Positions 49,529-61,600 are shown, numbered from the stretch's first letter. The stretch: 64,000 bases of DNA from Mrakia gelida (GCA_024345305.1 BRON01000007.1:434001-498000); one strand, 5' to 3'. The notes: generated by a model from the sequence alone, not told the origin. Numbers and translations are program-made.

Positions 49529-49722
49529 ATCCTCTCTGGCCTTTTGGCTTAGATCATGTGTAGTATCTGTTTTTAATAGTTTAACCACTATTACGGGACC
49601 CATTGGGTCCCTTTTGGTTTTCATCTTTTTGCCTTGCCCGTCTCCCTGATCCTCTGCTTGCACGATTGGGAGACACGATGACCTTGCCGCTGCACTACAG
49701 GCTTGTGTTGTCAGGGACCCCC
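49529..49722 (+). ncRNA. U2: U2 spliceosomal small nuclear RNA
   Basis: The 5' part carries the near-invariant U2 core: GGCCTTTTGGCTTAGATC at about 49538, then GTGTAGTATCTGTT, with the branch-site-pairing GTAGTA at 49560-49565. Stem IIa is TAATAGT (49574-49580) with ACTATTA (49587-49593), and stem IIb is GGGACCC (49595-49601) with GGGTCCC (49605-49611). A Sm-type site ATCTTTTTG lies at 49623-49631. Stem III pairs GTCTCCC (49640-49646) with GGGAGAC (49668-49674), and a stem-loop IV region with CTGCACTAC follows. Order, spacing and the roughly 190-nt length match canonical U2. U2 snRNP recognises the intron branch point and pairs with U6 in the active spliceosome. The 3' end is approximate. One conserved-position change, ATCATG where I recall ATCAAG in other species, lies just before the GTAGTA. 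Confidence 0.95.
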
Positions 49723-50390
49723 TCCTACCCCCCCTCCCCTTTCACTATGTGGTCTCTTTGCTTTGCCCTTTTGGGCAGAGCGAGAGGTTCAGAGCGAACA
49801 AAATCTCCTCCCGTCTTCCCTTCCCTGCGAGCTTCGGTGTCGATCGTTTGCGTCCCGTTTTTGTTTCGTCTCTTTCTCTCCTATCCTTTATTGAGCTCGC
49901 TTTTCGCTATCAAGAACGAGTCCTTCTCCCATCTCTTCACCCTCGAAGAAAGATAGAAGGAAGAGCAGCGTCGAACGAAGGAGCTGATGAGCTCGTCCGT
50001 CCTCCCTCCCTCGCCAGCGCATCCGTCCCCCTCGCTTCTTTCGCTCTCCTCCCGTCAGTTCATCGTCACCATCATCGTCAATCCAAGAAAGAAGTATCTA
50101 CCCAAGATATGTAAGTAGCCTATTATATACGAGTGAAGTAGCGAGGGCATCATGCAGAGTCGTGGTGAAGCGAGGGAGAGCGAGCGTGAGAGTGCGAGAG
50201 AGGTATCGTCGTCGTCGAAGGGGGGTGATTAGAGTGGAAAGCGAGGAGAAGAGGGAGTCTACGGAGCTAGGTATAGTAAGATTAGGAAGATGCGACGAAA
50301 GAAGGAAAGAGGAAGATCTGAAGGGCGAAGAGGGAGGGCCAGGTGAAGCCAGCGAGCGAGGGAGGGACCGAGGGCGGGTCGAACGACGAG
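49723..50390. other. Intergenic region between U2 and an SDR-like gene
   Basis: The left half is C/T-rich and the right half, after about 50100, is purine-rich, fitting the 3' UTR of the minus-strand gene ending at 50391. A short AT-rich patch (TATTATATACG) lies near 50119. No gene is seen. Confidence 0.5.
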
Positions 50391-53007
50391 TTAGTTTGGC
50401 CAGAGGTTCTGAGCTTGGAACCCTTTAACGATCTTCTCGACCTCCTCGAGAGTGAGAGCGGGGTGTTTGGGAGTGAGATTGAGGAGTTTCCGAGCTTTCG
50501 ATCCGTCGAGGTTGATGGCGTTCTGTGGTTCGAGACGAAAGCAAGATGCGAGAGTCGATGTCAACCTTCACGCTCGGGAATCAGGGAAGGAGACACGTGC
50601 TAAGAAGACATGCGCACCTTCTGGAACTCGTGCTCTGGAAGACTGAGGTGGGAAGGGAGAAAAGAAAGCGAGGTCAGTCGAGGAAGAAGGGCGACGCATC
50701 GAAATAAAGGAGGAGAATCTGAACGTACTATGGCGAGATCGGACTGTTGTCTATCGGAGGAGTGTTCTTCTGAAGCATCTCTCCCCAAGCCTCGATATGC
50801 ATCTCGTTGGCGTCCTCGACCATCTCGCGGAAGTCGAGATCCTTGAAGGCGAGCTGAGGTTCGAACGAGAAGAAAGCGGATCGATCAGCGAACGAGTCTC
50901 GAGGACGAGCGAACGGGAGACTTTGGAACTCACCTTCGCGAAGAGAGCGGTGACTGCTCCGTAGTAGTCGTGCTGCGAGCGAAGAGGAAGGCAGGGGTCA
51001 GCTCAAGGTTGAAGGGAAACAGGCGCCTCGTCGTTCTCGACGGTCGAATCATACAACTCAAAGCCTTCTCTCTTCCTTGCTTCCCTTCTCGTTCGGCGAC
51101 TCACCTTGATACCCCAAAACTTCGAAACAGCCTTCGCGATAACATCCTGAGTCGTGGAACCGTCGTCGACCTGCTCGTTCGAAATCGAAGTCGAGAACGG
51201 ATCAGCGTCTCTTCTCCTCTCCCTTCCCACCCACCGATCACTCCTTCAAACGAGCTCTCATGACTCACAATGTTGAACAGCACACCCTTCACAGTCTTCT
51301 CCACCGGAGAGATCCCCTTCAACTCCTCGACCTGCTCCTTAGAAACTCCCGACGGCGCAAAGTCGACAGCGGCCAGAGCGTCGGCTTTGGTTCGACCTCC
51401 TACTGAGCGCATCCATTCCGAAGCGAGATGAGCGGCGAGGGCGACGTCGGTAGTGTGGATGGTGTGGATCTTGAGGTCGGAGGACTGTTTCGAACGAAGG
51501 AAGGAAGCAAGACGCGTTGAAGAAGGAAAAGAGCCGAGAGTCAGCGTCGCGCGAGAGACAGAGGAAGAGAAACGAGACGAGAGGGAACTCACCCAGAGCA
51601 GTTTCATGTCTTGTTTCAGGTACTTGTACTGGCAGTGAAGAAGATGAATAACGCGTCGGTCAGCGAGGTTGGAGAGGTCAAGCGAAGTACGGAAGGGAGG
51701 GAGTGAGGGATGAGAACGAACGATGTGTCCAGCTACTATCCGAGGAAGAACGACTCCAGTGAGCGAGTTGGGTCCGTACTCGGCTCCGATCCGAAGGATG
51801 ACGAGGTTGAGACTGATGCGAAACAGGCAAGAAGGTGGAAGGATCAGCTTAAAGTCGAGTCGAACGACGAACGCGAAGGAATCGCAGGAAAGGGTCGAGG
51901 ACGAACTCAGGGAGATTCGCCAGAGCTCTTGAGGCTTCGTGCCACCACTGAGCAAATAAGGCGTCGTCGGAGAGCGTGCGTGAGCCGATAAGACTCGAGG
52001 ACTCGAGAGAGAGAGGAGGAAGAACGAACCTGTCCTCGACCTTCGTCCGGCACGAGTTTCGACGAGCTCTCCTTGTGCCCACCCTTCTCCGATCCCGACA
52101 TCTTGTACTGTGAGAGCCCAAGCATCATCATCGTCAGTCAATCCTCGACTTCGAACGAGAAAAAGGTTCGAAGGGACTCACGTAGGGATACGAAACTCGA
52201 ACATAAGCGTCGACCTTCCTCCTCTGCGCCTCCGCTCCCAACACCGCTGCCAGCTGAGCCGTCTGAGTCATATGCATGATCTCAGGTCTCGAGCTATCCC
52301 TCTCTCCCGTGAGATCGTAGACGATGGTGAACGGTTCCTTCCCTGCTGGAGGCTCGAAGACGGACGTGACGGTGGCCGAGACGGTGAGATTGGCTTGACG
52401 GTACTCGACGAGATCGGTGTGTTTGAGGGAGAGGAGGAAGTCTGGGGAGACGTATCTGCACGGAAAAATGGAGAAGAGGAAAGAGAGGGTCAGGACGAGC
52501 AAGAAAAAGGGGAGAGCTGAGAAGGAAGAGAGAGGCAGAGCTCACGTCGTGGCAGGAACGACGGACACCTGAGATTGAGCGACAAAAGAACCGCATCAGC
52601 ACCCGCTTCAGCTTCCCAGTTCCTACCAGACCTCGACGAGACTAACCTTGTCTACTATCCTCACGAACTAAAAACAACCCAACCGACCCGCGAAACCCAA
52701 ACAACGCAATCAGCTTCAGCCCTCTCTCTCTCTCGTCCTCGACCTCCCCTCGACTTCGGTCTTCGGACCCTCCCCTGCCTCGCTCTTCCGGTAAAAGACC
52801 TTCAGACTCACCGACACGAGAGGTTCACCTCCTTCTGGGACCAGCAGCGATACCAACGGAGCAGCGAAAGTGGATATTCCTCTGTGTGTCAAACAACGAG
52901 GAAGAAAGCAGAAGGAAGAGATGTCGGGAGATCAGCGCTCTTGAGCTGTTTGAGGGGTGCGAGCGAGGAGAGCTTTACCCTAGAATCAGAACAGAAGGTT
53001 TGGACAT
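50391..53007 (-). CDS. NAD(P)-binding Rossmann-fold protein, extended SDR/epimerase-like
   Basis: Probably an oxidoreductase or epimerase-like protein; substrate unknown. The N-terminus MSKPSVLILGGISTFAAPLV is a beta-alpha Rossmann start with a glycine-rich turn, followed by FVRIVDK, where the acidic/basic residues at the end of beta-2 set cofactor choice. Further blocks are TIVYDLTGER, VLILRIGAEYGPNSLTGVV, IHTIHTTDVALAAHLASEW and NAINLDGSKARKLLNLTPKH, the order seen in extended SDRs. A Y-x3-K-like YPYYK occurs across an exon junction near YVRVSYPY-YKMSGS; whether it is catalytic is unclear. About a dozen introns occur. One tyrosine codon is split TA|GT, which looks like a stop after NSPISP. 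Ends QAQNLWPN, TAA at 50391-50393. A spliced leader (53.0-53.5 kb) is suggested upstream. Confidence 0.82.
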
Positions 53008-53824
53008 GCGAGCGAGGTTGATGGGTGATGATGTGGGTGAGCTGATGAAATGAAGGCAGGGGAAGGGGGGGAGGGAAGCGAGGAAGAAAGAAGGGGAAGG
53101 AAAGCAGGGGGAGGGGAGGGATGGTGAGCTTCAAGCCCTTCGTTCGACCCTCCCCTCCTCCCTCCCTTCCCTTCCCTTCTTCATCGGATAAGAAGATGAC
53201 GACGAGCTCACCTGTAGACTAAGGATGAGACCTGGACGTAGGCGGAGAGAGAGGCGAAGGTCTGAAAGGGCGGAGGGAAGGAAGGGACTTGAAGGGAGGG
53301 AAGAAGGGGGTTCGAGCGAGAGCTGAAGGGAAGCCTGCAAGAGAACGAGCCAGCAGCAGCAGGAGCAGGAGAAGGTTTTCAGCGAGTGCCTCGAGGGAGT
53401 AGAGAAGGACGACTGAGAGCTCACCTGAAAGAAGAAAAGAAGGAAAGGGAAGAGATGGACGTTCGAGGACAGACCCAAAGGTGCTGAGGTCGACGCTCGA
53501 AAGATCGACGCACGACCCAAGAGAAGCCGACCTCCCTGCCTCCCCCTGCTTGGGACGAGACCGCGACGGATTTTCATCTTCGTTCTCTCTTTCTCATATC
53601 GGGCAGGGAAGTATTTAGATTGCGGGTACATGACCTCTTTGGGGAAGCATCGAAGTTTCAGCTTCTTTTCTCTCACAAGCTCAAGACGAAAAGGCGACAA
53701 AGACGCGCGACGTTTCATCTTTCTTTTCCTCCCTTCTCTTTCTTCTTTCGTTCTGCTCACTCGCGAGCAGCTGCTGTACATCGTAAAGGTTCTTGAAGCG
53801 TCGTATATCCTCCCAATCTCACCC
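53008..53824. other. Leader and promoter of the SDR-like gene
   Basis: Minus-strand GTGAGCTC donors near 53211 and 53425, with matching acceptor-like sites, indicate a spliced 5' leader for the SDR-like gene. A 236-codon minus frame here has a low-complexity product and contains those intron signals, so it is not called as a gene. Confidence 0.45.
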
Positions 53825-56450
53825 CTAGACCTTCTCCGCAACCATCGTCGAGGGCAAATCCTCCCACCTCCTCAACCCAACCCAGTTCCTGTCCGGCTTC
53901 CTCGTGATCCTCTCCGTCGTACTCTCGCTCCTGAGGTGGTACGGAAGTGGGAGAACCAAGTAGGAGACGGAGAGTTACCCGATGAAGAGGCGGAGGAAGG
54001 TGAGCTGCGAAAAAAGGAAGCGGGGAGAAAGTCAGTCGACGAGTCGACGCGTCGAGGGAAAGCGAGGGAACGGAGAGCTCACAGCGATCTTGTGTCCGTA
54101 GCAGATCCTGCGAAATGAAACGTAGAAGAGTGCGTTAGGGAGGTAGGGAGGAGAAAACGATAAGGCGAGAGCGAACTGACCTATTCCCACCTCCAAAGCT
54201 CGCAGACCAAACTCGACTCGCGTCGAAACGACCTTTCTCGTCGAGCCATCTCTCAGGTCGGAAGTCCTCCGAATCAGGATGTTGATGTCTCGTTGCCCAG
54301 CCGTTGAGGAGGAAGATCGAAGTTCCTGCTGGGGTGGGGTACTGCTCGCCGTTGGGACCGAAGAGAGTCGTGTCGCAAATTGCTGAAGACGAGAAGGAAG
54401 GTGAAGGTCAGCTCGCGTGCGATCAGATCTACAAAAGTGACAAGGGCTGAGATATGTACCTTCTCTCTCCGTGAAGATGAGGGCTTGGCCGATCCTCGAA
54501 CACTCCTGGACGACGCCTTCGAGGTCTGCGCGACGAAGACGGAAAAGACGCGACGAAGATGGTGATCAGCCGTGGCAGAGCTCATCAGGATTGAGGGATG
54601 GTGGGCTTAGGCTTACAAGGTGCGTTCTCGGAATCGATATCTTCGAGACTAGGAGCTCTCTCGTCTGGAGAGGGTAAGACTCGAACGAGCTCGTCGTGAA
54701 GTCGTTTCTGTACTTCGGGGTTCTCGCTGAGGAATTTGAGGACCTGGAAGACCGAGAGGGACTTTATCAGTGAAGATTTAAGAGAAGCGGAGCTGGTGCT
54801 ACTAACCCAGAGCTGCGTAGTGCTTCCAGAATTGAAAAGAGACGAAATCAGCGACGCGTCTGAATCGAGCGACGAAAATGGGAGTTTAGAAGGGTACCTC
54901 GAGGTTTCTGCTCCAGCGAACATGACTGTAGAGAGTACGGGTACGGTGTCAGCTGCTGAAGCGGGAGTCGAGCGTGTGAGAAGAACAGACTCACAAGCAG
55001 TCAGCTCGTCTCGAAGCTCGTCTTCCGGCATCACCTGTCCCTCCCCGTCTCTCGCTTCCTTCCTCATGATGATGTCGATCTACGACGTAGAGCTGAAGTG
55101 TGTCAGTCATCCCTCGTCTGTGCCCGAGGTTCGAACCAATGAGGTGGCACCTACCATCGACCCAACACTGTCAATCTCCCCACCTCCTCGGATCTTCTTC
55201 CTCGCCTTCTCGACTCGGTCAGCGACGTACAGGACGTTCCTTCGATCGGCAGCTCGATGGATGGATCTCAAGCGCTTGAACCAAGAGATAAGACTGTTGA
55301 AGGGTCCGGAAGTCACGCTCTGGAAGATCGAAAAGTCGACGCGTCGCGAGAGTCAGCGCTCGACTGTTCGTAGAGACGATTTTGACATTCACTCACGCTC
55401 ATGATAGTGGCAAAGCCTTCCGCCAAGACATGAGGCTTTCCGGAGGAGAGCTTGCTCGTCAAAGTCTCCGTACAAAAGTTCGGCCATCTTCGTTTTGACG
55501 AGCAAACGAAGATGCGCGACGTCAGTTTCGGTTCCTTCGTCTCTCTGTGTCGAGATCTCGACAGATGACACTCACCACGTTAGTTCCCAACCCTTCAAGA
55601 TGAGCCAACGAAGGGAAGAAGGGGCTTTCCTCCTCTTCTCCAGAACGTGATCGAGCCTCGAACTCGTTGAGCAGGATCTTGCAGTGCGAGTTGAAAACCG
55701 AGGCGGCCAGTTGGAGGAAGGCAGGACAGGAGGACTGCAGTAAACATCGGTTAGCTGGTGAGCTGAGTAGGCTTCGGAAGGAGAAGAGGGATAACGAACG
55801 TAGGCGAAAGCTCGGCGATGGAACGTGACGAGGGGACCTTCGAAGAGAGACGACGAAGATCTCAGCGTCTCGTCGAAAGACCAAGCGTGCAGGAGTCGAC
55901 TGACCCATCTTGTGGGCGAACATTGACTTGGGCATGACGCCTTTGAAGAACTGGTCAAAGAGAAGAGTGGAACAACGATCCGTCGCGTCGACGCGGTCTT
56001 TTTCGAAGGCTCCAACGCGGGGTTCAAAAGAGATTTCACCTCAGTAGACATGTGAGCAACGTCCCAATCCTTAGAGGCGTATATGAGCCTGATCTGCTCA
56101 GGATCAGCACAGATGAGCCTATGCAGATCCCAAGGTGAAGCTTAGTTCGATCCCTTCGACTCGAAAGCAAAAAACGAAAGCGAGCGACGATACGACACTC
56201 ACATGCGCTCGTTCATCATGATGAACTGAGCAAGAGACTTTCCTCCAAACATGTTGGGGAACTGTTCGAGCCAAGGAGCGAGGTTGCCAGTCCTGTAGAA
56301 GTGCAAGACAATCTCGACGGCGTGGCCGAGGAAAGGGAGGGAGGGAGTCGTGGGGATCCCTGGGAGAGGACGAGTGCGAAGGAAGGAGATGACTACAATG
56401 AGGGCTAGCGCTGAGATTGCTGAAAAGAGTGGAACATAAGGGACGTCCAT
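53825..56450 (-). CDS. Cytochrome P450 monooxygenase
   Basis: A membrane-anchored haem-thiolate monooxygenase. The N-terminus has one hydrophobic helix (VPLFSAISALALIVVISFL) followed by the proline-rich hinge RPLPGIPTTPSLPFLGHAVE. I-helix region MFAGAETS; K-helix E-x-x-R as QECSRIG; the PERF-type motif DFRPERWLDEKG; and the haem loop FGGGNRICYGHKIA with the cysteine thiolate. The haem loop is split by an intron after GGGNR. After HKIA the frame reads LTFLRLFIG then TAA. Splicing at a GTAACT donor in that spot extends it to SESTTERITRKPDRNW and ends MVAEKV with TAG at 53825-53827, a more usual length; this version is adopted. Otherwise the C-terminus would be cut short. Start ATG at 56448-56450. 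Family (CYP number) and substrate are not assignable by eye. Confidence 0.88.
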
Positions 56451-56811
56451 TCTGGTTGAGTTGAGGTCGATGTGGTTGGAGGAAAAAGCGGGAGGTCGTG
56501 CGAAGCGGTGAAGGACCTCTGAGTTCGGCTCCCCACCTGAGAGGTCGAACAGCTTTTCAAGAGTTGTTCCGAAGATCTGCGTACCAAGAGAAGAGACACG
56601 CCGAACTGTCTTTTGTCGATGCATGAGTTGAACGGGCGAGAGGACTGACTCATTCAGGCGGGACGCGTCGACGTCTCGCTCCGGGCTTTTTCCTCCCTCC
56701 CTCCCCTCCCCTTCTCCCAAGGTCGTGAGGGTCATCATAGAAGTACATATCCGGAACAAATACTAGGTCGTTAAGTGAATCCAAAGAACAACAAGCTAGA
56801 CAACCAAGAAA
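56451..56811. other. Intergenic region, P450 promoter
   Basis: The 5' flank of the P450 gene and the 3' flank of the next minus-strand gene. A minus-strand frame extends upstream of the P450 ATG but contains intron-like signals. An AT-richer patch (GAAGTACATATCCGG) near 56740 may be part of the promoter. No separate gene. Confidence 0.4.
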
Positions 56812-57981
56812 TTACAACCACCAAGCCTCGCGAACCGACTCCTCCGAACTTCGCTCCTCAGCGTCGCGTCCCCCTCCCCCTCCTCCTTGCTCCAGCACCG
56901 CGACACCCTCGAACTCAACCACCGATCCGACAGCATGCTCTCCAACCAAGGGACCCTTCTTCTCTTCCTCGTCATCCTCTTCGTACTCTAGTGATCCAGA
57001 AGAGAAAGCGAAAGTCGAGCTCGATTCCGAGGGGTAAGGCTCGTAGATAGGAGCTCGGTGCTGGGCTGTCGAGGCGTTCGTGAGTCCGATGTAGAAGGAG
57101 AAGTCGTTCAGATGGTAAAGCGGAGTCGAGTGATCTTGCCAATACTGTAAAGAAACAAGAGGAAGGAAGCGTCAGCGTCGACGTTCGCGAAGAGTCGACG
57201 CGACGTGACGAGAAATCATCAAGCTCACCATTCGCACCGTCGTCTCCAGATCCTCAATCATATCCCAAATCAAATCCTTCTTCTCCTCCAGCGAAGCATT
57301 CTTGCAAAACACGACGGTGAGTCCGTTGGAACTTGTCGAGTCGAGTAGTTCGAGAGCGGCGATGAAAGGCGAGACGTCGAAAGGTTCGCGAGACTCGAGG
57401 AGTTGGAGGACGATGGCTAGGATCGGAATGATCTGAAGGAAGGAAACAATGTGATCAGTATCCGCCTTAGGCTCATTCTCAACACGTAGGAAGAGTGAGA
57501 CACTCACCCTCGAGACATCAAACCCCCAACTCGTAAACAAACCCTCTCCTCTCCTCCCCGATCCCTCCAACTCCCTCTCCACCCACCCCAAGTACTCCCT
57601 CAGATTCCCTCTCCCAAACCCAACCTCCACCCCTTGCCTCACATCCTGAGCGATCCTCACATCGTGGTATCCTATCGATTCGAGCTTGGTGACGAACGCT
57701 GACGCTTGGGACGTTGAGAGCGAGATCGGGTTGGTGTCGAGGGTGAGGCGAAGCGATTGAACGATGGCGATGATGGAGGCGATGGGATCGTAGTTGAAGT
57801 GGGAGAAAGATGTTGATTTGGAGGAGGTGGAGGAAGAGATGGAGGAGAGAGTTCGAGAGGAGAGGCGAGAGAGGAAGGAGGATGTGGTGTTGGACGTGGA
57901 CGAGGAACGGGAGGGAGGGAGTCGTCGTGGTGAGCGGCCGTTGGTGGGGAGCGTCTGTTGTTCGAGGACGAAGGAGCGCAC
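56812..57981 (-). CDS. Unknown serine-rich protein, about 340 residues
   Basis: I do not recognise this family. The protein starts MRSFVLEQQTLPTNGRSPRR and has a serine/threonine-rich N-terminal third (residues about 20-65). A predicted helical domain follows: NYDPIASIIAIVQSLRLTLD, SQASAFVTKLESIGYHDVRI, NLREYLGWVEREL. Intron 1 joins WGFDVSR to IIPILAIVLQLLESREPFDV and SPFIAALELLDSTSSNGLTV. The next join is to YWQDHSTPLYHLNDFSFYIG, after EDLETTVRM. The C-terminus has an acidic/lysine patch (YEEDDEEEKKGP) and ends SVREAWWL, TAA at 56812-56814. Three exons and good splice signals make it a real gene; function unknown. Confidence 0.75.
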
Positions 57982-58604
57982 ATAGTTTATTGATCAGCGT
58001 CGAGTCGCTGAGACTAGGGCAGAGGAGAAAAAGAGGGGAGAGTGTATAGAGAGGAAGTGGGAGAGGAGTGTGCCAAAGGCGAAGGGAGCGAGGACGAACC
58101 TTTCCTCGAACCTTCTGCACCAACCGCCGCAAGGTTCCTCCTCCTCCCTCTCTCTCTCCTCCCTCCCCTCCTCCAGCAAAACCAACCCTCCCTCCCCTCT
58201 TCGCGATGCTCGAAGGTCCCGCGATTCCAGAGTTGAAGAAGAAGAGCATGGGTGGTCGTCGTTCGCGGGTCCTCGAAGTTGGCTCGTCCCTCCGAAGCTG
58301 TGTGAAGGTCGGAAGGGAGGAAGAGAAAGCGAAAAGCGACTGATGTGGTTGGGAGATAAGAAGCGAAGGAGGAGGCAAAAAGGAGCAAATGATTTCAGTG
58401 CTAGAGATCGAAAGGCACAGGGGTGGCGCTAAGGGTGAAAGGGGAACAAAAGGAACGAGCTTTGAGGGACGCGCTTGATCTTTTCCGATCTTCCGACGAG
58501 GGAAAAGTAAGGCTCGTCGATCGTTCCGAGGGGCGATAAGTAGTAGCAAAAGCGAAGGTAGTAGTAGAGAAGAAGAAAGACAAGAGGGTGGGGGAGGTAT
58601 CACT
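57982..58604. other. Intergenic region between the unknown gene and PIF1
   Basis: Contains the promoter and leader of the unknown serine-rich gene and the 3' flank of PIF1 (both minus strand). Possible leader exon boundaries are visible near 58085-58170. A 411-codon minus frame at 57518-58753 is antisense-like low complexity crossing known exons and is not called. Confidence 0.5.
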
Positions 58605-61600
58605 ACTTGAGGCATTCCAACGTTTCGCTCCATTTCGAGACCTGGCGAGGCAGTGAGGAGGGACGAGGGTCGATCAGCGACGACGACGACGCGAGCGAAC
58701 AAAGGGAAGCGTTGGAACGGAGGACGAGAGAGAGACTCACCTTCGGATGGCATTGAACCTTTGCTGGATCGAATCCGATGACCTGGAGGGCGTTGAGAGA
58801 GGTGGCTCGGGAGAGGGCGACGTAGGCTGGTTTCGGATGAAAGGAAGGAACAAGGGACGACGCAAGGTCAGCTCGTTCGCGTCGTCGGCACTGGAATGAG
58901 CAAAGTTTTTGATTACCTTGGCCTTTCTCAAAGATACGACGGAGATCGACTTTGACTCGCTCGAGAGCTGAAGGGGGAGGGAAAGGGAACGGGAACGAAA
59001 AAAGTCAGACGCGTTCGAGAACGAGATGAGGGAAGATCGCAGCGAGCAGCGAAGACGGAGACGTACTTTGACCCTGCGACTTGTGGATACTCATCGCCCA
59101 AGACACTGATAGCGCGTCAAAAACGAAGGAAGGTCAGCAGCTGACCCTCCTCGGGCCCAGAGGAGACGAAGAGGAACGCTTGAACTCACAAACCAACGGC
59201 AGCTGTTTCCTACTTGCCTGCACCTCCCCACTCGGCAGCTCCACCTTGAAATCTTCCTCCTGCTGATGATAGTCCCTTTTCCCACCTCCAGGAAGCACGT
59301 ACCTCACCACCGGGAACCTCACAGCACTCGCCGCACTCGCCGCACTCGCCTTCTTCTTCTTCCCTCCCTCCCCGTCCTCCTCCGGCGCCTCGTCCGCTCC
59401 GTTCCGCATGGCTTGGAAGCCAGCAGCGTCGACGAAGGCGATGACCCTTCCGATGGATCCGTTGACGAGTTGGTCGTCGATGTTCTTGATCAGCATGACT
59501 TGCGAGTCGATCTTGAGGATGAGTTTTTGAGGAGCGAGCATGTGCGAGAGGAGCTTGTCGCGTTGGGCTTTGTCGATGATGGCCCCGCCTGTGGGTGAAA
59601 GAGAGAGAGAGAGAAGTGAAGAGGAGAGGTTCAGCGAGGTGAGGATCGACACTGAGAGGAAGGAGGGAGAGAGAGGGGAAGAGACGAACCGTCGATGGCG
59701 TTGAAAGTCATCTCGTCCGTCTTGAGGATCCCCAGTCGACCGTTGTTGGATTTCTCGACGTCTTCTCGACGAGGGAAAAGCTCCTGGAGACGAAGAAGTC
59801 GGGAAAGAGGGAAGGGTCAGCCAGGAGAAGGAAGTTCGCGCGACGAGAGAGAGAAGCAGCGAGACTCACGGTGGGCTCGATTCCATCAGGGTATTCGACA
59901 GGTCTCGTCAGAGACTTGAACGTAGCGATAGACCTAGGAGTCATCTTTCCGAATCTCATCTCGTTGAGCATGTCGACGAAGACTGAGCAAAAGAAGAGGC
60001 TTCGGTCAGCGAGAGCGAACGTCGAGACGCGACGAGAATGAAGAGGGAGAAGCTCACCTTGATCCTTTTGCCTGAAGACCTGAGTGAGGTTGACCGTTCG
60101 CTTGACGCATTCCGTCCAGGACTTGGCTTCGAAAGCGAACTTGGCGACTCCTTTCGAGACGGGAGGAAGCTGGGGAAGAGACGAGACGCGTCGAAGGGTC
60201 AGGTTGAGCGAGCGAGCGAAAAGAGAAGGGAAAGAGACGACGAACCTGGAAGAAGTCTCCGGTGACGATGATCTGTAGCATGTGAGATAGCTGAAGGTCA
60301 GCTCATGCTCTGGGGAGGGGCGAATGAAGATCGAAGCTCACCTGAATCCCACCAAACGGCTCGGGTCGTTTCCTGATGATCTGACCGACCTTCGACAGCT
60401 TGTCGAACAGGTCTCCATCCAGCATCGACACTTGCGACCGAACCACAAGCCCAAGAGTCAGCATCGTCTCCTTCTCGTCCCACTCACCCAGCCGAAAGCG
60501 AACTCGAATCAACCAAACTCACCCTCATCAATGATCCAAACCTTCGTCGTCGTCCACCTTTGAGCAGCCTTCCTATTCTTCCTGACCTTCTTCGCCAGCT
60601 CCTCAGCCGTCTCAATCCCCAGCCCAATCCCAGCGAACGAATGGATCGTCGATCCTCCGATGTTGCAAGCGGCAATTCCAGTCGAAGCTGTGACGGCGAC
60701 GACGTTGGCTGCTGGGGAGAACTTGCGTCGAAGGGATTGGATGATCTCTCGGAGGAGGACGGATTTGCCGGTACCTGGTGGAAGAGCGCGAGAGCGCGAG
60801 GATATGAGTGGTTTAGCCAATGAAGGGACGGAGGGAAGAGGCGAGGAAGAGAGGAAGACGAACCAGCCGACCCAGTGAAGAACAACGACATCCCATCGTT
60901 CAACACGAGCTGAAGGACCTGCTGCTGTTCGAGCGACAAGACGACCTTGGCCTTGATGCTGATGGGAACGCTGGAAGTAGAAGGTGCTGCTGCTGATCCT
61001 CCTGCTCCGTAGGCGAACGAGGCGAGCTTCCTTCTCGAGTCCTTCTGAGCTCTGAACAACCAAACGAAACGAAGCTCAACGTCGAAGTCCTTCCGTCCCT
61101 CCGCCTTCCTTCGACTCGTGAAGAGATGAAAGTAGCTACTCACTCATGATTCCCAGCCTCCCAAGGTCTCTTCTTACTCTCAGCAGGTTCGCTCGCCTTC
61201 GGAAGGGGAGCCGTCGCTCCTGGTCGTCTCGAGGGGACCATGGCTTGTTGCAGAGCCGACCTCGCTCGATCCTTGGAAGCACCCGTCGAGGTGGACATCT
61301 TGATCTCTGGTGCATACGAGCGAGCTGCTGGTTTGGGTGCTGATGTTGAGGGTCGAGGAGGAGGTGGTGGGGGAGGTGGGGAAGGAGGGTTGAGTCTGGA
61401 GGTTGAAGCGACTGGTTGCTGTTCAGCTCGAGAGTAGAGGATCGAAGGTTCCGCTTGGATGGGAGTTTCATCCAGAGTTCCGAGGATCGCGAGACGACGG
61501 CGTTGAGCTCCCGTGAGGACGACGGGGGTGGGGGCTGGTGCTGGAGGAGCGGGTTTGAAGGTGGGTTGGGTGATGGGACGAGCAGGGGGAGGGGGAGGAG

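Noticed and set aside
50725..50735. Apparent stop after NSPISP in the SDR-like gene
   Set aside because: Again a TA|GT donor inside a tyrosine codon; the next exon continues LPEHEFQK in phase.
53131..53841. 236-codon minus-strand frame between the SDR-like and P450 genes
   Set aside because: Low-complexity product containing clear GTGAGCTC donors; better explained as a spliced leader.
57518..58753. 411-codon minus-strand frame
   Set aside because: Low complexity, and it runs across the exons of two better-supported genes in the wrong frame.
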